A stretch of DNA of 64,000 bases. It comes from Salinarchaeum sp. Harcht-Bsk1. GTDB lineage: Archaea; Halobacteriota; Halobacteria; Halobacteriales; Salinarchaeaceae. Where the stretch lies: contig NC_021313.1 of NCBI RefSeq assembly GCF_000403645.1, positions 1,817,014-1,881,013 of the forward strand. Reading direction: 5' to 3'. The position numbers and the translations under genes are program-made. Of the stretch, positions 1-5,801 are shown piece after piece. Position 1 is the first letter of the stretch. Each line of letters begins with the position of its first letter. A model generated the notes under the pieces. It searched no databases, had not been told where the DNA came from, and saw only the letters and a program-made list of their open reading frames with translations.

Positions 1-5
1 CTCCC

Positions 6-206
6 TTATGCGGGTGTGATCACATTCTGTTTGCTCGACCGAGACTGGATTTCGTGCCCACACTCGGGACACTCGTAGTCGAGATGGGTGGCGTGGACGT
101 GGATGATCCAGTCTCCGTTGATGCGACTTTCGTGTGAACAGTTCGGACAATAGAGCGTTGCCTTGTGAGGCAGCTGACGCTCGGCGTGGTTGTTGGAGGG
201 AACCAT
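6..206 (-). CDS. Small two-CxxC zinc-finger protein (DUF8106-like)
   Basis: A 66-residue protein with two knuckles, CPNC near residue 20 and CPEC near residue 46, separated by a short segment around GDWIIHVHATH. The spacing and the GDW...YECPEC pattern resemble the tiny haloarchaeal zinc-ribbon proteins now grouped in DUF families such as DUF8106; that family name is from memory. The likely fold is one zinc ribbon, with a nucleic-acid or protein-binding role inferred only from the fold. I chose the ATG at 206 rather than the GTG at 212 because a TATA-like GTTATC lies about 27 bases upstream (229-237), which suits a leaderless message. It lies at the window edge in AT-richer DNA, so its partner genes to the left are not visible. 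Confidence 0.7.
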   Translation of the reverse strand: MVPSNNHAERQLPHKATLYCPNCSHESRINGDWIIHVHATHLDYECPECGHEIQSRSSKQNVITPA

Positions 207-861
207 TTCCACTTCTATGGCTCGTACCCGGATAACGGTGCCGTTGTCCGTTCGGTACTCTATTGAGAGTAATACTCTGGATGCGAATGCTATGAGGATG
301 CGGTCCTCTTCGAAGCGTCAGCGGCGGCTCAACCACTGATGGGTCTCGAACATCGGGTGCACTCACTTGAGAAAGGAATCGGGCGGGTGGAGGACAATTC
401 TGACTGCCACCAGCAGTTGGTTTGTCCGTTACGAGACCACGAGCGGCGGTATAACGACCGAGATGAATCACTCAGTCTCTCCGACGAGTGGCTCCAGAGA
501 AGCAAACTCGCTCGGGTCGTTCGGCGGCGTAGCTGATGCGTAGGTACTAGTATTCAGAGAACTCTGCAGCGTCGAACTCACCAGCCAGCTACTGCTCTCT
601 CCGGGGGAATTTCGCAGTCAAAATTGATTCGGCAGTCGCCTCGCGCGCGGAAAATCACGCGAATTGCTCGATCGAGGGAGATGACGACGCGGAATCCGCG
701 GGTGAGGGCTGGAGCCTCGGGCTGCGTGGCGGGATAGAATCTACTGCTAGCTTTCTCGTGACGCAGACCTTCAGCAGGAATCTACTAGTAGAACCGGACT
801 CGAAGCGGTATTCTTCTGCCTATATTGTTCCACGCCTCGGCAAGTCACTGGCCCGCGGTCG
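207..861. other. 650-base stretch without a convincing gene
   Basis: This stretch is AT-richer than the rest of the window. A 65-codon plus-strand frame at 339-536 has no recognisable domain, RBS or promoter and I do not call it. Two related palindromes stand out: TACTAGTA at 545-552 and the perfect 12-mer TCTACTAGTAGA at 781-792, the second preceded by a similar TCTACTGCTAG near 741. They may be regulator sites or remnants of decayed mobile DNA. Nothing else was identified. Confidence 0.4.
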
Positions 862-1668
862 CTACCCCGTAGTTTCGGAAATATACGATTCGACAGCTTC
901 CGCATCAACGTTTGAGCCAGGAGTCATGCCCATGTCGTAGAGTTCTTGATCTCCGACAGCCAGACGGTAGTGTTCGAGGCTTTCGCCATAGGCTTGAATG
1001 TGTTTCCCGGTTTCCAGTTGAACGTCTGCAGCCTTCTCTATGAGGTCCAGTATCGGACCGATCGAACCTGCTGACGGGATGTGGTCGTTAAATATCTCTT
1101 CGAGAAGATTGTTGCTGATGCCAAGTTTTCTCCGCTGAAGGTTATCCAGGTCATCGGCATCTTGGTCAATAAAACCCTGCAGAGATCCGATAGCTGATTT
1201 TTTCTCTCGTTCATAACCGAGGCCGGTCTGATCTTCCGGCTGATAGCCATCGACAAATGGGTTGAATACTCCGCCGGTGTTGATATCTTCTGTTACAGGA
1301 GCAATTGTGCCTGAGGTTGTGTCTACGAATTGCCATGGGTGTTCCCCGTCTATGTCTGTATTTTCTAGATCTGTGTAGACAATCGCTGTGCCGTGCTGAC
1401 TTTCATTAACATATATTGCCCGGAATGCTTTTCCGTTGTTTTGTTCCTGGTATTGGTTTAGTTCTTGGTTGAATGTGTTGGCTATTTCTTGGATTGTTGC
1501 TGCGAATCTGTGATTCCAGGCCGAGAATGCTGTTGGGTGTACGTGTCTTTGGTGTGTCCTGACTGCGTTTTGTGCGTCGCCGATAATGTGTTCCAGTTGT
1601 GTGAGTTCTGAGTACCATTCTTTGTCCCAGTGGCCGTACCCTTCTGTTGAATTATGGTTGGAGAACAA
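862..1668 (-). CDS. Hypothetical protein, probably the C-terminal part of the lipoprotein gene at 1684-2082
   Basis: A 268-residue frame with lower GC than its surroundings, rich in N, Q and E, and without a domain I recognise. Residues 1-80 look helical; the middle contains a probable beta segment (FRAIYVNESQ, TAIVYTDLEN); the C-terminal 120 residues are mostly helical. Its only upstream start is a TTG at 1668 with no ribosome site. It is in exactly the same frame as the Tat lipoprotein gene upstream, separated from it by one TGA and five sense codons (N-N-Q-G-L). The simplest reading is that both are one ~405-residue surface lipoprotein gene broken by a nonsense change. Reinitiation, or two genuine genes, remain possible. 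Confidence 0.5.
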   Translation of the reverse strand: MFSNHNSTEGYGHWDKEWYSELTQLEHIIGDAQNAVRTHQRHVHPTAFSAWNHRFAATIQEIANTFNQELNQYQEQNNGKAFRAIYVNESQHGTAIVYTDLENTDIDGEHPWQFVDTTSGTIAPVTEDINTGGVFNPFVDGYQPEDQTGLGYEREKKSAIGSLQGFIDQDADDLDNLQRRKLGISNNLLEEIFNDHIPSAGSIGPILDLIEKAADVQLETGKHIQAYGESLEHYRLAVGDQELYDMGMTPGSNVDAEAVESYISETTG

Positions 1669-1683
1669 AAGTCCTTGATTATT

Positions 1684-2082
1684 TCAGTTGTATTTTTCTT
1701 GGTTGTTATTCTCCAGCTCCTGAATCACCTGATCGTAGACAGCGGCCTGGTGCCACTCCGAGACGCAGTTCTCGTAGAGGGCTGCCCTGTCGAAGCGGTG
1801 ATCGTCCCACGTCTGCTCCGTATTTCGCGTCCCAATGTTCTGCCCGGACGCGTCTTTCAGATCCACGATATACGCCGCAGGCGGCTCTTCCGACGGGCCC
1901 TCTCCGTCGCCGTCGGAGTCCGTTCCGCCATCGGCATTCGACGTTTCAGCTCCTCCCGATGCGACAGTGTCGTCCGCGGAGCTATCGTCGTCGGAACCGC
2001 CAGACGAGCAGCCAGCCACTGCGACGCCCACGGCCGTTGCTACGCCCCCGAGCAATCGCCGGCGTCGAATCCCGCCCGCCAT
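1684..2082 (-). CDS. Tat-type lipoprotein, N-terminal part (in-frame TGA at 1684-1686)
   Basis: The 132-residue product opens with a twin-arginine lipoprotein signal: RRRRLLGG, a hydrophobic stretch and lipobox VAGC with the acylated Cys near residue 25. A low-complexity Ser/Asp/Gly linker follows to about residue 66, then a short folded segment from AAYIVDLKDASG onward. This is the usual build of haloarchaeal surface lipoproteins, with a linker that lifts a C-terminal domain off the membrane. Here the domain is cut short after about 65 residues by a TGA, and reading continues in frame for 268 more codons beyond it. A strong TATA-like box at 2107-2118 fits a leaderless start at the ATG. Its substrate or function cannot be told. 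Confidence 0.65.
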   Translation of the reverse strand: MAGGIRRRRLLGGVATAVGVAVAGCSSGGSDDDSSADDTVASGGAETSNADGGTDSDGDGEGPSEEPPAAYIVDLKDASGQNIGTRNTEQTWDDHRFDRAALYENCVSEWHQAAVYDQVIQELENNNQEKYN

Positions 2083-2106
2083 TCAGTTACCGTAGGTCAG
2101 TGAAGT

Positions 2107-2118
2107 GAATACTAAATA
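2107..2118 (-). promoter_or_regulatory. TATA-like box of the lipoprotein gene
   Basis: On the minus strand the sequence reads GTATTTAGTATT, centred about 30 bases before the ATG at 2082. The position suits archaeal TBP binding for a leaderless or near-leaderless transcript. Confidence 0.5.
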
Positions 2119-2252
2119 CGTTGGGGGAAGCCAGGCATTCGACCTCAGCTGCGAATCGGCTCTCACCACTGGCACTTCTCTCGGTCGATTTGATCGTGAG
2201 CGGCTATCAGGAATACATTTCCCGGCGTGTATCATCCCGGATGGGGCCCGCA

Positions 2253-2293
2253 GAATTCGGCCGCCTCACACCTGAACGGTCGATTCGTTCGAT
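2253..2293 (+). repeat. Left copy of an imperfect direct repeat flanking the toxin-antitoxin pair
   Basis: It begins GAATTCGGCCGCCTCACAC (19 bases identical to the copy at 3084), then 6 diverged bases, then GGTCGATTCG (10 identical) followed by TTCGAT versus TCCGAT. Both copies have the same orientation, about 831 bases apart, with the PIN/RHH operon between them. Further similarity fades after about 41 bases. Confidence 0.75.
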
Positions 2294-2371
2294 GGTCGAA
2301 CGAGCTAGTCGGTGTCACGTGATCCACGTACGGTCAAAACCGATCAGAAGGGAGAGCAACTGTACTCCGAG

Positions 2372-2788
2372 TCAGATCGTGTCGAACGAGTCGATCACAT
2401 TGCTCGTCGAGAACGTCTCGACCACGTCCTGTTCGTCGAAGTCGGAATCGTCACTCCAGATAGCCGCATCGCGGGCGATCGCACACGCTAGGTAGAGTAC
2501 GTCGTCGGGGTCGGTCTCGCCGATTGCGTCATCTGCCCGCTCGATGGCCGGATAGAACTCAGCAGCAGGTACGACTTCGACGTACTGGAACAATAGGTCG
2601 ATAAACTGTGCCACTCGGTCCGGCCCCATCCCGGACTTCTCGACGATCAACTCCTCGTAGTTCTCGATTTCTTCGGAGACGAACGCTGGTGTCAGCAGGT
2701 CAGGTTCGAGCGTGACAATGAGCTCCCGCGTTTTCGAATCGGCGATGAGTGCGGAGATGACGACGTTGGCGTCGACGACCAGCTTCAT
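2372..2788 (-). CDS. PIN-domain toxin, VapC-like ribonuclease
   Basis: 138 residues, the normal length of a single PIN domain. The start MKLVVDANV carries the first metal-binding acid (D6); E40/E43 follow in the second helix; DPDDVLYLACA (D95/D96) and IWSDDSDF (D113/D114) give the remaining acids of the four-acid site that binds Mg or Mn in PIN nucleases. Such toxins cut tRNA or other RNA when freed from their antitoxin. The gene lies 9 bases downstream of the RHH gene, antitoxin first, as in vapBC operons. This PIN branch is close to COG1569-type proteins, whose RNA targets are mostly unknown. Whether it is toxic is inference. Confidence 0.85.
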   Translation of the reverse strand: MKLVVDANVVISALIADSKTRELIVTLEPDLLTPAFVSEEIENYEELIVEKSGMGPDRVAQFIDLLFQYVEVVPAAEFYPAIERADDAIGETDPDDVLYLACAIARDAAIWSDDSDFDEQDVVETFSTSNVIDSFDTI

Positions 2789-2797
2789 TCGTCCAGT

Positions 2798-3028
2798 CTA
2801 CGCCGATTCTTCGTCAACGCGCTTGCGCCCGCTCTCGTTGATCTTGTCCGCGATTTCCTGCACGTCGCTCTCAGTGAGTTCGCTCTCGCTGGTGAGTTCG
2901 TCCATCACTTCGAGCGTCTCGATTTTGTCCTGGATCGCCTGGCGCGTGACCTCGCTCCAGTTAATCTCGGGGTGTTTCTCCATTCGCTCTTTGAGATCGT
3001 CGTCCACGTTGACCGTGATACTGGGCAT
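2798..3028 (-). CDS. Ribbon-helix-helix antitoxin of the PIN toxin
   Basis: 76 residues. Residues 1-40 (PSITVNVDDDLKERM... NWSEVTRQAI) match the RHH fold: a short beta strand followed by two helices, with the SEVTRQAI helix typical of CopG/VapB antitoxins. The acidic, helical C-terminal half would wrap around the PIN toxin. As in other vapB genes, the RHH dimer probably represses its own promoter; a TATA-like GTATTCT lies at 3050-3057, about 27 bases before the start. Operon order and the 9-base spacing to the PIN gene support a co-regulated pair. Confidence 0.8.
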   Translation of the reverse strand: MPSITVNVDDDLKERMEKHPEINWSEVTRQAIQDKIETLEVMDELTSESELTESDVQEIADKINESGRKRVDEESA

Positions 3029-3083
3029 ACGGATATCTATGGGATTACAGAATACTGTGTCTTTCGGTGTATTTCAACCTCAT

Positions 3084-3123
3084 GAATTCGGCCGCCTCAC
3101 ACGCAAAGGTCGATTCGTCCGAT
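3084..3123 (+). repeat. Right copy of the direct repeat flanking the toxin-antitoxin pair
   Basis: It shares GAATTCGGCCGCCTCACAC and GGTCGATTCG with the copy at 2253 in the same orientation, with a 5-base diverged spacer in place of 6. It lies just outside the antitoxin promoter, so the two copies bracket the whole transcription unit. Confidence 0.75.
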
Positions 3124-3249
3124 CATCGACCCAGAGCCTGCAACGCCACGGACATCTTTCTGATTTGAACCATTAGTGGGCGCGACAACGTTGCCCACTT
3201 GCGTTGAGCTGTCTTCCTTGACATTCAGGAGACGAGAGAAATGACGCAG

Positions 3250-3259
3250 CCCTTAACAT
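3250..3259 (+). promoter_or_regulatory. TATA-like box before the TPR gene
   Basis: CCTTAACATC sits 23-32 bases ahead of the ATG at 3282, the spacing expected for a leaderless haloarchaeal transcript. Confidence 0.45.
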
Positions 3260-3281
3260 CGCCGGACGCCAAACCGCTCCA

Positions 3282-4007
3282 ATGACAGACCGAGAGGATC
3301 ACGACTATTCCGAGGGACAGGGCCTGCCGGAGTCTCCGGAGGGCTTCGACCTCGACCCGCCGGAACTCGCCGTGGATCCCGACCAGGTCGACCCCGTCGA
3401 CTCCCGGGTCGTCGCCGACACGCTCGACGAGCGCCAGATCGCCAGCGAGAACGTCGACGCCGAGTCGCTGCTGGAGGTCGGCCTCGAGTACGTGCGGATC
3501 AACCGCTTCGAGGAGGCTACCGAGACGTTCGAACGGGCCGCCCGCTACGCCGAGGGCGAGTCCGTCGAGCAGGAGGCCTGGACGAACAAGGGCGTCGCCC
3601 ACGCCGAACTCGAGGAGTACGACGCCGCGATCGGCGCCTACCGCGAGGCGCTCTCGCTCGACGGTACGTCCGATCACGAGGCGTCCGCGGAGACGAACCT
3701 CGCGTACGCGCTCTGGGAGTCCGGCCAGACCGCCCAGGCGCTGGAGCACGCCGAGCGCGCCGTCGAGGCCGACGAGCGCTTCGCCCGCGGCTGGTACAAC
3801 CGCGGCTTCTTCCTGCTCGAGCGCGGGCTCGCCGAGGACGCCATCGACGCCTTCGACAACGCCCAGCGCCTTGGGATGCGGAGCCCCGAGCTGCTCGAGG
3901 AGAAGGCCCGCGCGCTCGAGGAGGCCGGCGAGTACGACCGTGCCGAGGAACTGGCCGACGAGGCCCAGGAGCTCCGCGAGCAGGCGGAGGCGGAGATGAT
4001 CGAGTGA
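3282..4007 (+). CDS. Tetratricopeptide-repeat protein
   Basis: 241 residues. After an acidic disordered N-terminus of about 58 residues come roughly five TPR units of ~33 residues at about 61-92, 96-127, 133-163, 165-197 and 199-230, each with the W/L-G-Y/F-A-A-P-like spacing (for example GVAHAELEEYDAAIGAYREAL and GWYNRGFFLLERG). There is no signal peptide or membrane segment, so it is a cytoplasmic helical scaffold for protein contacts; the partner is unknown. It overlaps the next gene: the TGA stop sits inside GTGATGG, so it is probably co-translated with the DUF424 gene. Confidence 0.85.
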   Translation: MTDREDHDYSEGQGLPESPEGFDLDPPELAVDPDQVDPVDSRVVADTLDERQIASENVDAESLLEVGLEYVRINRFEEATETFERAARYAEGESVEQEAWTNKGVAHAELEEYDAAIGAYREALSLDGTSDHEASAETNLAYALWESGQTAQALEHAERAVEADERFARGWYNRGFFLLERGLAEDAIDAFDNAQRLGMRSPELLEEKARALEEAGEYDRAEELADEAQELREQAEAEMIE

Positions 4008-4375
4008 TGGCCGACGACGCTCGAGAGCGCCGGGACGATCGACCGACCGGGGACGCCCGGGGGAACGGGGACGAACGGACGATGATCTGCAACGAGCGAT
4101 CGACGAAGGAGGGGCTGCTCGTCGCGATCTGCGACGACGACGTGCTCGGCGAGTCCTTCGAGGAGGGCGAGATCTCGCTGACCGTGACCGAGGAGTTCTA
4201 CGGCGACGAGGCCGTCCCCGCCGAGGCTGCGCTCGCGAGCCTCCGCCGTGCCACCGTCGCGAACCTCGTCGGCGAGCGCGCGGTCGGGATGGCGATCGAG
4301 GCCGGGATCGTCGAGGAGCAGAACGTTTTGGAGGTGGGCGGCACGCGCCACGCGCAGGTCCTGTCGGTCCGCTAA
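4007..4375 (+). CDS. DUF424 family protein
   Basis: The conserved part starts at MICNERSTKEGLLV and continues through CDDDVLGESFEEGEIS, EEFYGDE, GERAVGMAIEAGIV and LEVGGTRHAQV, the pattern of archaeal DUF424, about 95 residues of unknown function found across archaea. The ATG at 4007 overlaps the TPR stop (TGATG), but the first 25 residues it adds are Arg/Asp-rich and outside the family, so the ATG at 4082 (97 residues) may be the true start; a GTG at 4004 is also in frame. Family members are often near translation or tRNA genes, which hints at an RNA role, but nothing here proves that. Confidence 0.8.
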   Translation: MADDARERRDDRPTGDARGNGDERTMICNERSTKEGLLVAICDDDVLGESFEEGEISLTVTEEFYGDEAVPAEAALASLRRATVANLVGERAVGMAIEAGIVEEQNVLEVGGTRHAQVLSVR

Positions 4376-4462
4376 CCCCGTCCCAACTTCCGCTAACCCC
4401 GTCCCGACTTCCGCTAACCCCTTCTCGGCTTCCGATACTCCTTCTCGGCTTCCGATTACCCC
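4370..4462 (+). repeat. 21-base tandem repeat starting at the DUF424 stop codon
   Basis: About 4.5 head-to-tail units: 4370-4390, 4391-4411, 4412-4432, 4433-4452 and a partial at 4453-4462. The core is CGCTAACCCC followed by GTCCCRACTTC or TTCTCGGCTTC. The first unit contains the TAA stop of the upstream gene, so the array looks like duplication of the gene's own 3' end. Units decay in order, the third and fourth sharing TTCTCGGCTTC. Confidence 0.8.
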
Positions 4463-4799
4463 GCTACCACTGCGGCTGCTACAACGAAGAGAGCGACTGC
4501 CCCGCCAACACAACCTGACGCAGCGGAACGACGGTCCCAGCGGGCGGGTCCGCCGGGGCGACTCGTGACCGACCGAACCGGCCGCCTGGCCAACTGGAGG
4601 CACTCAGTTCTTTCGCTTTAACCCCGCTTCAGCAGCGTCGTAGAACGGCTGCGTGCCGAATCGTCGGCCGCTCGTGACAGCCGCTCCGAACACGTTCGGC
4701 GGCCCGTAACATCGGGGCCTTCCCGTGGATTCGGAGCCCGCGCGTCGTGCGCGTAACTCCAAACGTTCAAGGTCGTGAGCCCGAAAGCCTCGGAGAGAC
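4463..4799. other. Intergenic region upstream of coxB
   Basis: Non-coding on both strands as far as I can see. A GCTTTAACC at 4613-4621 and CGTTCAAGG at 4764-4772 are TATA-like; the latter is about 30 bases before the coxB GTG and is the better candidate. Nothing else was seen. Confidence 0.35.
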
Positions 4800-5801
4800 G
4801 TGGCACCAGACATCGCATACCCGGCTGCCGCCGTCGATCTGCTCCTCCAGAGCGGGTACGACGGCATGACGCGGGTCGACGTCTTCTCGCAGATCTACCT
4901 CGTCTTCCTCGCCCTGGGGACGATCGTCGGCACCGTCGTCGTCACGTACACGCTCTACAAGGTGTACAAGTATCGCGCCGGCGCCGGACACGACTACGAC
5001 GTTGGGCGGCCCCAGCTCGGCGAACTGCCGACCGGGGCGGACAAGGGTGGTCGAAAACTGTTCCTCTCCTTCTCGCTGTCGGCGATCATCGTCATCTCGC
5101 TGATCGCCTGGACCTACGGCTTGCTCCTCTACGTGGAGACCGGCGGCGCCGAGGTCCCCGAGGACGGCGTCGAGGTCGAGGTCGTCGGGGACAACTTCGC
5201 CTGGGAGTTCGAGTACATGGACGACGAGACGATCCCCCGCGACCAGCTCAACGACACGGTCGGGGTGATCGGACAGCAGGAAACTGCGGCGGCGTTACGG
5301 GAGGCGAGATCCGACGGAAGCCTGTCCTACTCGGAGGCGCTCGCCGCACGCATGGACGAGGCCTCCAACGACTCCGTCGCTGCCTCGGACGTCTCGACGA
5401 ACGTCCGGGCGATCGGGACGTTCCGGATCCCCGTCGATCGCGAGATTCACATCGACGCGACCTCGGGTGACGTCTGGCACAACTTCGGCATCCCCGAGCT
5501 TCGGGTCAAGGCCGACGCCATCCCCGGCGAGGTGTCCGAGCAGTGGTTCGTCGCCGAGGAGGAAGGGGAGTACACCGCTGCCTGTTACGAGCTGTGTGGC
5601 TCCGGCCACTCCGGAATGAACGCGCAGGTGATCGCAATGTCGAACGAGGACTATCAGAACTGGTATCAGGGACAGGTAATCGGGATCGATACGGCAATCG
5701 AGCAGCTCGAGGCTGGCACGTACGTGCAGTCCGCGAGCGGTTCCGGGAACGCCTCCGCGAGCGGTTCGGCGTCCGGTAGCGCTGGAGGTGTCGGCGCATG
5801 A
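4800..5801 (+). CDS. coxB: Cytochrome c oxidase subunit II with CuA site
   Basis: 333 residues, membrane bound with the CuA cupredoxin domain outside. Membrane helices at about 28-52 and 87-112 are followed by the beta-barrel. CuA ligands are visible: H227 (DVWHNFGIP), C262, C266, H270 and M273 in CYELCGSGHSGM, with E264 as the carbonyl ligand. CuA takes electrons from the soluble donor, halocyanin or cytochrome in haloarchaea, and passes them to subunit I. Two oddities: a ~65-residue acidic insertion (about 142-205) between the first strands of the cupredoxin domain, and a Ser/Gly/Ala tail after 310. GTG start with GGAG a few bases upstream. It overlaps coxAC by ATGA, so the pair is one operon. 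Confidence 0.95.
   Translation: MAPDIAYPAAAVDLLLQSGYDGMTRVDVFSQIYLVFLALGTIVGTVVVTYTLYKVYKYRAGAGHDYDVGRPQLGELPTGADKGGRKLFLSFSLSAIIVISLIAWTYGLLLYVETGGAEVPEDGVEVEVVGDNFAWEFEYMDDETIPRDQLNDTVGVIGQQETAAALREARSDGSLSYSEALAARMDEASNDSVAASDVSTNVRAIGTFRIPVDREIHIDATSGDVWHNFGIPELRVKADAIPGEVSEQWFVAEEEGEYTAACYELCGSGHSGMNAQVIAMSNEDYQNWYQGQVIGIDTAIEQLEAGTYVQSASGSGNASASGSASGSAGGVGA

Noticed and set aside
339-536. 65-codon plus-strand frame
   Set aside because: No domain, promoter or ribosome site, and composition with many Arg and Leu; probably chance in AT-richer DNA.
1-3240. Insertion sequence
   Set aside because: Direct repeats and AT-rich DNA suggested one, but no transposase motif or terminal inverted repeats were found.
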